DNA of 64,000 bases. Source: Levilactobacillus enshiensis. Lineage in GTDB: Bacteria > Bacillota > Bacilli > Lactobacillales > Lactobacillaceae. The DNA lies in the NCBI RefSeq assembly GCF_007115095.1, contig NZ_SULH01000001.1, forward strand, positions 186,001-250,000. The letters run 5' to 3'. This document shows, one piece after another, positions 24,841 to 34,748 of this stretch (position 1 is the stretch's first letter; each line of letters opens with the position of its first letter). The translations under genes were made by a program, and so were the position numbers. The notes beneath the pieces were generated by a model that was given only the letters and a program-made list of their open reading frames with translations, was not told where the DNA came from and searched no databases.

Positions 24841-26574
24841 ATGAGTTGGCAAGAAAATTACCAAGTTTGGCAACAACAACCAACGATGATTCCGTACATC
24901 AAGGCTGAATTGACGGCAATCGCCGATGACGATGCTGCGAAGAAGGCTGCCTTTACTGCCCCAATGAGCTTTGGGACGGCCGGCATGCGGGGCGTTATGG
25001 GACCTGGAATTGGTCAAATGAACGTCTACACGGTGCGGCAAGCAACTGAAGGGGTCGCCCGTTACCTGGACACCCTGGATGAGGCCACGAAGCAACGGGG
25101 GGTCGCCATCAGTTTTGATTCCCGTTACCATTCCAACGAATTTGCACACGAAGCAGCCCACGTTTTGGGGGCACACCACATTCCCAGCTACGTTTTCGAT
25201 GATATGCGGCCAACACCGGAATTATCCTTTGCTGTGCGGCATTTGAACACGGCCATGGGAATCATGATCACGGCCAGCCACAATCCCAAGCAGTACAACG
25301 GGTTTAAGATCTACGGTCCAGATGGTGGGCAAATGCCACCTAAGGCGTCCGACATGATCACTGATTTTGTCCGTTCTGCCAAAGATGTCTTTGGAATCGC
25401 GGTCGCTGACGAACAACAACTGCGTGCCGACAAGACACTGCAGATCATCGGTGAAAATGTTGATCAACCATACTTGAAGAATGTTGAGAGTGTTACCATC
25501 AACGCCGACCTGGTTCACAGCGTGGGGAAGACGATGAAACTGATCTATACGCCACTTCATGGGACGGGGAAAGTTATCGGCGAACGCGCGTTGCGTGGTG
25601 CCGGATTTGAAAACTTTACGATGGTTCCTGAACAAGCGATTGCTGATCCTGAGTTCCCAACCGTGCCATTCCCGAACCCTGAGTTCGCACAAGCCTTTGA
25701 CATGGCGATTGCGTTAGGTAAAAAGGAAGGGGCCGACTTGTTGGTCGCAACCGATCCCGATGCCGACCGCTTGGGTGCCGCCGTTCGTCAACCGAACGGG
25801 GACTATCAATTGTTGACGGGAAACCAAATTGCGTCCATTCTGTTGGCGTACATTTTAAAGGCCCGGAAGCAGGCTGGACAACTGCCAGCCAATGGTCGCG
25901 TGGTGAAGTCCATTGTTTCAACTGAATTAGCCACCAAGATTGCGGCAGCTTACGGTGTTGAAATGAAGAACGTCCTGACCGGATTCAAGTTCATTGCGGA
26001 ACAGATTCATCAGTACGAAACGACGCATGAGCACACATTCCTGTTTGGCTTTGAAGAAAGCTACGGCTACTTGATCAAACCATTCGTACGGGATAAGGAT
26101 GCCATTCAATCGACCGTGCTGTTGGCGGAAGTCGCCGCTGATTACAAGCAGCGGGGAATGACCCTTTACGATGGCATCGAAGAACTTTACGCAACGTATG
26201 GCTACTTTGCCGAAAAGACCACATTTGAAGAGTTCCCTGGCGTTGATGGGGCTGATCAGATGGCCCACTTGATGAGTGAGTTCAGAGAAAATGCACCGAA
26301 GTCATTTGCGGATGTCACGATCGATGCCGTTGAAGACTTCTCGACTGGTGTGAAGACGGCCGCCGATGGCACGACGAGTAAGATCGATCTGCCACAGTCA
26401 AACGTCTTGAAGTACTGGTTGAACGATGGCACTTGGATCTGCATTCGGCCTTCAGGGACCGAACCTAAGGTCAAGTTCTACATTGGGACCAGCGACAAGA
26501 CGGATGCGGCTGCTCATGCGCGTTTAGACCGGTTCGAACAGGCCTTGAAGGACTACGTGGGGTCAATTAAGTAA
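24841..26574 (+). CDS. pgm: Phosphoglucomutase/phosphomannomutase (alpha-D-phosphohexomutase)
   Basis: A 577-residue enzyme interconverting glucose 1-phosphate and glucose 6-phosphate, the exit step of the Leloir pathway. The phosphoserine loop is ITASHNPKQYNG, the Mg-binding loop ATDPDADRLGA, the sugar-binding loop FGFEESYGYLI and the phosphate-binding loop RPSGTEPKVKFYIG. Length is typical of the Gram-positive PgcA-like group. AGGAGAG precedes the ATG. It follows galM closely and ends before the perfect palindrome at 26650-26699. Confidence 0.94.
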   Translation: MSWQENYQVWQQQPTMIPYIKAELTAIADDDAAKKAAFTAPMSFGTAGMRGVMGPGIGQMNVYTVRQATEGVARYLDTLDEATKQRGVAISFDSRYHSNEFAHEAAHVLGAHHIPSYVFDDMRPTPELSFAVRHLNTAMGIMITASHNPKQYNGFKIYGPDGGQMPPKASDMITDFVRSAKDVFGIAVADEQQLRADKTLQIIGENVDQPYLKNVESVTINADLVHSVGKTMKLIYTPLHGTGKVIGERALRGAGFENFTMVPEQAIADPEFPTVPFPNPEFAQAFDMAIALGKKEGADLLVATDPDADRLGAAVRQPNGDYQLLTGNQIASILLAYILKARKQAGQLPANGRVVKSIVSTELATKIAAAYGVEMKNVLTGFKFIAEQIHQYETTHEHTFLFGFEESYGYLIKPFVRDKDAIQSTVLLAEVAADYKQRGMTLYDGIEELYATYGYFAEKTTFEEFPGVDGADQMAHLMSEFRENAPKSFADVTIDAVEDFSTGVKTAADGTTSKIDLPQSNVLKYWLNDGTWICIRPSGTEPKVKFYIGTSDKTDAAAHARLDRFEQALKDYVGSIK

Positions 26575-26649
26575 AAATGAAGGTTTAACTGACAAGCAGT
26601 AGGGATGCGTTGTCGTTCCTAAGCACAGCCAGTTAGCGAATATATGCGT

Positions 26650-26699
26650 GGAGACACTAAAGGAGCTATGACAATTGTCATAGCTCCTTTAGTGTCTCC
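26650..26699. repeat. Perfect 50-bp palindrome downstream of pgm
   Basis: Each 25-base half is the exact reverse complement of the other, beginning GGAGACACTAAAGGAGC and meeting at ACAATTGT, with no spacer. As RNA it gives a hairpin of up to about 23 bp. No T-tract follows on either side, so it is not a standard intrinsic terminator. Confidence 0.95.
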
Positions 26700-26845
26700 G
26701 GGCTTAACTAGCAATCACCGTCTGAGGAGTTGAACAACACCATCTTAAACGATAAATCATTCAGACCAGAAATAGATTTAGTAAATTTTTAGTCAATTAA
26801 ATACAACCGGTTGCAATATTATTAAATCAGCTTACCGTGCAATAG

Positions 26846-26861
26846 TTAGTAAATCATTACA
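26846..26861. promoter_or_regulatory. Candidate GalR-type operator ahead of the permease operon
   Basis: TAGTAAATCATTACAC matches the galK-site pattern TAGTAAA-N2-TTTACTA in the left half fully and in most of the right half. A related TTTAGTAAATTTTTAGT lies about 70 bases upstream. Confidence 0.5.
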
Positions 26862-26909
26862 CAATGAAAAAGGTTGCATAATCTGCATGAGACTCTTATG
26901 ATAGCAACT

Positions 26910-26923
26910 GTGAAGCGCTTACA
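26910..26923. promoter_or_regulatory. cre-like site ahead of the galactose permease operon
   Basis: GTGAAGCGCTTACA has the AAGCGCTT core and a perfect right half of the CcpA consensus; the left end deviates. Located 135 bases before the first gene. Confidence 0.5.
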
Positions 26924-27057
26924 TTTAAGTAAAATGTTAAGCCGAGTTTTACTTCGTTAGTTAACTTTTGATACGATAGTTGCTAGGTCCTGACCCAAAT
27001 GGGATGGGCTACCGAACAACTGACCGTAAGTTTGATCAATTTAAGGAGTGTTTTCAA

Positions 27058-27303
27058 ATGGCTAAGAAAGACGAGAAGATAACGCTGGACCCAAAGGAGT
27101 TTGCTGCGGCCGTTTTAGGTGGAAATGCGCAGTATCCTGATGAAGAAAACAAGTTGTACATTAAGCGTCAACTGACACTCTATTTGGAAGCCACGTTGTT
27201 AGCTCAGGACTTTAATCGACTGGAAGAATCACAATTCGATATGGCGAAGGCCAAACAACGTGAAGATGTTCTCTCTAAGATCATCGAACGGCGTTATCAC
27301 TAG
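27058..27303 (+). CDS. Small hypothetical protein encoded ahead of the galactose permease
   Basis: An 81-residue soluble, charged protein beginning MAKKDEKITLDPKEFAAAVL and ending DVLSKIIERRYH; mostly predicted helix. ATG 27058 has AAGGAG 9 bases upstream. It is 59 bases ahead of the GPH permease and probably in the same operon, downstream of a GalR-type operator and a cre-like site. Family not recognised; a modulator of transport or of gal expression is possible from position only. Confidence 0.65.
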   Translation: MAKKDEKITLDPKEFAAAVLGGNAQYPDEENKLYIKRQLTLYLEATLLAQDFNRLEESQFDMAKAKQREDVLSKIIERRYH

Positions 27304-27362
27304 AATGTGTGTCGGGTTGCCCTGTCAGTTGCGGTTTATCGTTGAAAGGTGTGGAAGAAACA

Positions 27363-28790
27363 ATGATTAAGCAATATTTCTCATATGCTCTTGGGGCGTT
27401 TGGACATGACGCCTTCTACGCAACACTGAATACTTATTTTGCAATGTTCGTTACCAGTGCCCTCTTTGTTGGGAAGGGAGCTGCGGCCGAAGCCGGAATC
27501 GTTACGACGATGGTGGTGGTTATTCGGTTGATTGAAATTGCCTTTGATCCCATGATTGGGGGAATGGTTGATAACACTGATACCAAGATGGGGAAGTTCA
27601 AACCGTGGTTGCTTGCCGGAGCCATTGTCAGTTCCGTTGGGTTGATTCTCATGTTCTCTAGCCTATTCGGGTTAGCGGACTCTAACCGGACGATGTACTA
27701 CTTGCTCTTCGGAATCGTCTTCGTAATTATGGATATCTTCTATTCCTTTAAAGACATTTCATTTTGGTCCATGTTACCTGCCTTAAGTGTTGACACGAAG
27801 GTGCGCAACAAGTTCGGGACGGTTGGTCGTTTTGGCTCAACTTTAGGTTCCCAAGGGGTCATCATTGTGGTTGTGCCATTGGTTACCTACTTCTCAATGA
27901 AGTTCTCAGGCGCCCGTGGTGGTGCTGAGACTCGTGCCGGTTGGTTAGGGTTTGCCATTGTTATTGGGGCTGTTTCTCTGTTAGGGGCCTTAGCAACCTT
28001 CTTCGGTACCAAAGAAACGAAGAGTTTGATTCGAGAAAACACTGAAAAGACGCGTTTCCGTGACGTCTTTAAGGTCATTGGTGAAAATGATCAGTTGATG
28101 TGGTTAGGGTTGTCCTACCTGTTGTTTGCCTTAAGCTACGTGGTCACCAATTCACTCTTGATCTATTACTTCCAGTACGTAATCGGTAACGGTAAAGCCT
28201 ATAGTGTTATCGGTGGTGTTACCGCACTCTTAGGTGTTATCTCCGTGCCACTGTTCCCATTCATCGTTTCTAAGATTACTCGGCGGGGCGTGTACGTCGG
28301 TGGTATCTGCATGATGCTGGTCGGTTACATTCTATTTAATCTTGCTGGCACCAACATCATTATGATGTACATTGCCGATGCCGTCTTCTTCTTCCCATAC
28401 CCAATGATCTTCTTGGCCGCACTGATGACCATCACGGACAGTGTGGAATATGGGCAGTACAAGAACGGGACGCGGAATGAATCCGTAACGTTGTCCGTAC
28501 GGCCACTGATTGATAAATTAGCGGGAGCCTTCTCAACTGGAATCGTGGTTATCGCGGCCGTTCAAGCCGGGATGACGGGGAATGCCAAGCCAAGCGACAT
28601 CACGGCCCACGGGATGTTTATCTTCCATTCCTTCATTTTCTACATGCCAATGATTTTATTGATCATTTCAGCATTGATCTACCAATTCAAGGTGACCTTG
28701 TCAGAAAAGAAGCACGCTGAGATTGTCCGTGAACTAGAAAAGAAGTTGGAAACTGAAGAGGCTGAAGAAGATAGCCAAGCCACTAAGTAA
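27363..28790 (+). CDS. GPH-family sugar:cation symporter, probable galactose permease
   Basis: A 475-residue membrane protein of about 12 segments: YALGAFGHDAFYATLNTYFA at the N-terminus, IAFDPMIGGMVDNTDTKMGK then FKPWLL (the GPH motif after helix 2), and ADSVEYGQYKNGTRNESVT-like TITDSVEYGQYKNGTRNES near residue 370. It lacks the C-terminal EIIA domain of LacS, ending in a charged tail (KLETEEAEEDSQATK). Position between pgm and galK makes galactose, or a galactoside, the likely substrate. ATG 27363 is chosen as the family start; the ribosome binding site is modest (GGAAG). Confidence 0.88.
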   Translation: MIKQYFSYALGAFGHDAFYATLNTYFAMFVTSALFVGKGAAAEAGIVTTMVVVIRLIEIAFDPMIGGMVDNTDTKMGKFKPWLLAGAIVSSVGLILMFSSLFGLADSNRTMYYLLFGIVFVIMDIFYSFKDISFWSMLPALSVDTKVRNKFGTVGRFGSTLGSQGVIIVVVPLVTYFSMKFSGARGGAETRAGWLGFAIVIGAVSLLGALATFFGTKETKSLIRENTEKTRFRDVFKVIGENDQLMWLGLSYLLFALSYVVTNSLLIYYFQYVIGNGKAYSVIGGVTALLGVISVPLFPFIVSKITRRGVYVGGICMMLVGYILFNLAGTNIIMMYIADAVFFFPYPMIFLAALMTITDSVEYGQYKNGTRNESVTLSVRPLIDKLAGAFSTGIVVIAAVQAGMTGNAKPSDITAHGMFIFHSFIFYMPMILLIISALIYQFKVTLSEKKHAEIVRELEKKLETEEAEEDSQATK

Positions 28791-28833
28791 CGGCTTTGCT
28801 TGACTGAACCGTAAATTAAAAATGGAATTACTG

Positions 28834-28867
28834 GAAGGGGCTGTGGCGGATGTGTCACAGCCCCTTC
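28834..28867 (+). terminator. Hairpin after the galactose permease
   Basis: A perfect 12-bp stem GAAGGGGCTGTG / CACAGCCCCTTC with a 10-base loop. The following sequence lacks a T-run, so it may be a leaky terminator or a stabiliser. Confidence 0.55.
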
Positions 28868-28916
28868 GTGAAAAGAATAGATTACAGTTTACCAGGTAAT
28901 AAGAGTCTAGCGCCAA

Positions 28917-28930
28917 GGAAAGCGCTTTAT
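28917..28930. promoter_or_regulatory. cre-like site upstream of the galK promoter
   Basis: GGAAAGCGCTTTAT contains the perfect palindrome AAAGCGCTTT and lies 7 bases upstream of the -35 box of galK. Confidence 0.55.
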
Positions 28931-28936
28931 AAATCG

Positions 28937-28965
28937 TTGACATTGCCGCTGAAAGCGGTTATGAT
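28937..28965 (+). promoter_or_regulatory. galK promoter
   Basis: TTGACA at 28937-28942, a 17-base spacer and TATGAT at 28960-28965: the best sigma-A-type promoter seen in the window. Transcription would start within the operator at 28971-28986. Confidence 0.85.
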
Positions 28966-28970
28966 GACTG

Positions 28971-28986
28971 TAGTAAAACTTTACTA
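28971..28986. promoter_or_regulatory. GalR-type operator at the galK transcription start
   Basis: TAGTAAAACTTTACTA is a perfect inverted repeat (7+2+7) immediately downstream of the galK -10. LacI-family GalR regulators bind such sites; galR is at 33258. Confidence 0.75.
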
Positions 28987-29012
28987 AAAACTTTATTAAG
29001 GAGTTAATTGCC

Positions 29013-30182
29013 ATGGATTTCGCCAGCTTAGCAACTGAATACCAAGAAAAATTTGATGTCGCCCCACAACGGGTGTTCTTCTCTCCCGGCCGCATCAACT
29101 TGATCGGTGAATACACCGACTTCAACGGTGGGCACGTCTTTCCGTCTGCAATCAGTATGGGCACCTACGCCGCATTTTCGGCGCGTGATGACCGTCAGTT
29201 CCGGGTCTATTCCGCTAACGTGCCAGGTGCTGGGACGTTAGCGTTCTCACTGGACAACTTGGCCTTTGACAAGGCTGACAACTGGGCCAACTACCTCAAG
29301 GGAATGTTGTTCGAGCTGGCGAAGCAGGACCTAACCATCGACCATGGTTTTGACCTCTTCGTTCATGGGAATTTACCCGACGCTTCCGGATTGTCCTCAT
29401 CGGCTTCAATGGAAATGTTGATGGGTGAGATTCTCCACGCAGCTTACGGGATGAAACTCGATGAAGTTGAAATGGTGAAGGTCGGCCAGCAAGTTGAAAA
29501 TGATTACTTTGGGTTGAACACGGGAATCATGGATCAATTTGCAATCGGCATGGGGAAGAAAGATCAAGCCATGCTGCTGGATACGAACACCTTGGACTTC
29601 CAATACGCGCCACTAGAATTAGGCGAGTACGTCGTGGTGATTATGAACACGAAGAAGCGGCGTGAGTTGACGGATTCCAAGTACAACGAACGGCGCGCTC
29701 AGTGTGAAGAAGCGCTTCGTCGGCTTCAAACGAAACTGGATATCAAGACATTAGGCGATCTCAGCGAAGATGAATTCGATGAGAATGCTTACCTGATCAA
29801 CGATGATATTTTGATCAAGCGGGCCCGTCACGCCGTTTTTGAAAATCAACGGACGTTGAAGGCTTACGAAGCATTGAAGGATAACGACTTAGAACGCTTT
29901 GGCCATTTGATCAATGCCTCGCACATTTCTTTACATTACGACTTTGCCGTGACGGGTAAGGAACTGGATACGTTAGTTGAGACGGCTTGGGAACAGCCTG
30001 GCGTCTTGGGTGCACGGATGACCGGTGCCGGTTTTGGTGGCTGTGCCATTGCCTTAGTTAAGAAGAGCAATGTTGATGCCTTCGAAAGTGCCGTTGGTAA
30101 GGTCTACGAAGACACGATTGGCCACCCTGCAGAATTCTACGTTGCCGAAATTGCGGACGGTCCTAAGGAAATTAAGGATTAA
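29013..30182 (+). CDS. galK: Galactokinase
   Basis: A 389-residue GHMP kinase phosphorylating galactose to galactose 1-phosphate. The galactokinase signature GRINLIGEYTDFNGGHVFP is near residue 27, the ATP loop LPDASGLSSSASMEM near residue 123, the catalytic Asp in NTGIMDQFAIG and motif 3 in GARMTGAGFGGCAIALV. AAGGAG lies 9 bases before ATG 29013. It has its own promoter, cre-like site and operator and is followed by repeats of families C and A rather than directly by galE. Confidence 0.96.
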   Translation: MDFASLATEYQEKFDVAPQRVFFSPGRINLIGEYTDFNGGHVFPSAISMGTYAAFSARDDRQFRVYSANVPGAGTLAFSLDNLAFDKADNWANYLKGMLFELAKQDLTIDHGFDLFVHGNLPDASGLSSSASMEMLMGEILHAAYGMKLDEVEMVKVGQQVENDYFGLNTGIMDQFAIGMGKKDQAMLLDTNTLDFQYAPLELGEYVVVIMNTKKRRELTDSKYNERRAQCEEALRRLQTKLDIKTLGDLSEDEFDENAYLINDDILIKRARHAVFENQRTLKAYEALKDNDLERFGHLINASHISLHYDFAVTGKELDTLVETAWEQPGVLGARMTGAGFGGCAIALVKKSNVDAFESAVGKVYEDTIGHPAEFYVAEIADGPKEIKD

Positions 30183-30192
30183 TCAATTAAAG

Positions 30193-30290
30193 TCTGAAAG
30201 ATGAAATTCAAGTCTTATCCCAGTATTGGCAAACATTCGCGCCGTTAAATTGATCTAAATTAGGCGCACTCCGGTTGCCAGGGATTGTGT
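30193..30290 (-). repeat. Dispersed repeat family C, copy 1
   Basis: Shares the stretches GATGAAATTCA, CAGTATTGGC, CCGTTAAATT and CTCCGGTTGCCAGGGATT with copies at 50088-50205 and (inverted) 63215-63320. Lies between galK and repeat A. Confidence 0.75.
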
Positions 30291-30383
30291 TTTAGCACGA
30301 CAACAGTTGGAAAGCGAGGCTGCTTAGTGATTTCGTCCAATTGAAACCGATTGTGGTAGTCATTATCACAAATTGGTTGAGAG

Positions 30384-30556
30384 CACAATGTAAGCCGTGA
30401 GGTCGGCAGATATGGGCTCAGGCGCGTCGTTCTACTTAGTCAGTAAGCGAACTTCTTACTGGCTTAGTAGAAAACCAAGCTTGTAGACTCGGTTCTTTCG
30501 AGGCTTCAAGTTGTGTTCGCACCGATCCAGCCCATATCTGCCGACCGGTAAGGCGA
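30384..30556 (-). repeat. Dispersed structured repeat family A, copy 2 (inverted)
   Basis: The reverse complement of the family A core, with outer arms of the GGGCT/AGCCC type as in copy 1. With the family C copy it fills most of the 512-bp galK-galE spacer. Confidence 0.92.
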
Positions 30557-30615
30557 CTCAGTCACTATGTGGTATAGCTTTGATTCTAATAGGTTAATCA
30601 ATTATGGTAAGGATC

Positions 30616-30645
30616 TTGGCGTTGCACGAAAACGCCTAGTAAAAT
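30616..30645 (+). promoter_or_regulatory. Candidate galE promoter
   Basis: TTGGCG (30616-30621), an 18-base spacer and TAAAAT (30640-30645). TAGTAAAATA at the -10 resembles one half of the GalR-type operator. Confidence 0.45.
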
Positions 30646-30694
30646 AGAAATTGTAAATGCGTCAGCAAACATTAATTTGAGGAGGAATTGATCA

Positions 30695-31699
30695 ATGACA
30701 GTTTTAGTCTTAGGTGGTGCCGGTTATATCGGCTCGCACGCCGTCGATCGTTTAGTTGAAAAAGGTTACGATGTTGCCGTCGTCGACAACTTGGTAACGG
30801 GACATCGGGCCGCAGTGAACAAGAAGGCACGGTTCTATGAAGGAGACGTGCGTGATCAAGACTTCTTGAACGGTGTTTTTGACAAAGAAGATATCGAAGG
30901 GGTCATTCACTTCGCTGCCTTCTCCGTGGTGCCAGAATCCATGAAGAAACCGCTGAAGTACTTTGATAACAACACGGCAGGTATGGTCTCCTTGTTGGAA
31001 GTCATGAACAAGCACAACGTGAAGCGCATCGTCTTCTCATCAACGGCGGCGACTTATGGTGAACCTAAGCAGATTCCAATCAAGGAAACTGACCCCCAGA
31101 TTCCAACTAACCCCTATGGTGAAAGCAAGTTGATGATGGAAAAGATCATGCGGTGGTCTGACGAAGCTTACGGCATTAAATTTATCGCCTTACGTTACTT
31201 TAACGTTGCCGGTGCCAAGGAAGACGGCAGCATTGGTGAAGACCACCATCCAGAAACCCACTTGGTCCCAATCATCTTACAAGTAGCTGCTGGTGAACGG
31301 AAAGAATTGTCCATCTTTGGGAGCGACTACCCAACGAAGGATGGGACTAACGTGCGGGATTACGTCCACGTCGTTGATTTAGCCGACGCGCACATTTTAG
31401 CGCTGGAATACCTGAAGGCCGGTCACGACAGCGATGCCTTTAACCTGGGGTCTTCAACTGGGTTCTCCAACAAAGAAATGCTGGAAGCCGCGCGTAAAGT
31501 TACCGGGAAAGAGATTCCTGCAACGATGGCCCCACGGCGTGCTGGTGACCCAAGTACCTTGATTGCGGCTAGTGACAAGGCACGGAAAGTGTTGAACTGG
31601 AAGCCACGTTTTGACAACGTTGAAGACATTATCCGGACGGCTTGGAACTGGAAACAAACGCATCCACAAGGCTACAACGACCGGACTGAGGAGAAGTAA
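30695..31699 (+). CDS. galE: UDP-glucose 4-epimerase
   Basis: A 334-residue extended SDR interconverting UDP-galactose and UDP-glucose. NAD-binding [14 protein letters not shown] at the N-terminus, catalytic Ser/Thr in [12 protein letters not shown], Tyr-xxx-Lys in [11 protein letters not shown], and [17 protein letters not shown] in the substrate region. TTGAGGAGG precedes the ATG. galT begins 3 bases after its stop, so they are translationally linked. Confidence 0.96.
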   Translation: MTVLVLGGAGYIGSHAVDRLVEKGYDVAVVDNLVTGHRAAVNKKARFYEGDVRDQDFLNGVFDKEDIEGVIHFAAFSVVPESMKKPLKYFDNNTAGMVSLLEVMNKHNVKRIVFSSTAATYGEPKQIPIKETDPQIPTNPYGESKLMMEKIMRWSDEAYGIKFIALRYFNVAGAKEDGSIGEDHHPETHLVPIILQVAAGERKELSIFGSDYPTKDGTNVRDYVHVVDLADAHILALEYLKAGHDSDAFNLGSSTGFSNKEMLEAARKVTGKEIPATMAPRRAGDPSTLIAASDKARKVLNWKPRFDNVEDIIRTAWNWKQTHPQGYNDRTEEK

Positions 31700-31702
31700 G
31701 CC

Positions 31703-34283
<2,581 letters not shown>

Positions 34284-34300
34284 ATAGGAAATGATAAAGG

Positions 34301-34348
34301 ACGTTGTTCACAACAGACTAACCAGTCTGCAGGTGGCAACGTTTTTTT
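34301..34348 (+). terminator. Terminator after galR
   Basis: An outer ACGTTG / CAACGT stem and an inner perfect CAGACT / AGTCTG hairpin are followed by seven or more T. Confidence 0.8.
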
Positions 34349-34675
34349 ATTTTGGATAATTGGCCAATACGGGCTGGAAACTAACGCGCCTATTTAGCAG
34401 TTCACTTTAGTCAGTTGGGGATTGAAACGAAAGGTCTCAAAAAAATAAAAAAATTTTTTTGAACCGGCAAAATTGTGACCGGTTTAATTGTATCCAAGGT
34501 AGGTCGTTTACTACTTAGGGAAATTAGCGTTTGGAATGGCATGGGCTGACCGGTTAAACGGATTTATCAATTTTTACCCACTTACAATTAACTGCTAGGG
34601 AAGAAAACTTGTGTCGCACCCGTTAATTATGTTACATAGCGACTCAAGTCGAAATGTCTAGGGAAAATCCAACTT

Positions 34676-34723
34676 TTTCTATATATTGTATTCACATCTC
34701 ATTTTTGATACCATATATGGTGC
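34676..34723. promoter_or_regulatory. Tandem NrdR-type boxes upstream of nrdJ
   Basis: Box 1 (34676-34691) contains CTATATATTGT; box 2 (34708-34723) contains the palindrome ACCATATATGGT. Both fit most positions of the NrdR consensus (acaCwAtATaTwGtgt) and their centres are 32 bp apart, three helical turns, the spacing typical of NrdR sites. They lie 26-73 bases before the start codon, overlapping the probable promoter. The upstream part of this spacer (34349-34675) shows nothing I can assign; no cobalamin riboswitch was recognised. Confidence 0.75.
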
Positions 34724-34748
34724 ATTCTTATGGACGGGAGAGATTGAT

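Noticed and set aside
34349-34675. Possible cobalamin riboswitch upstream of nrdJ
   Set aside because: None of the conserved B12-box sequence was found; NrdR-type boxes explain the control region better.
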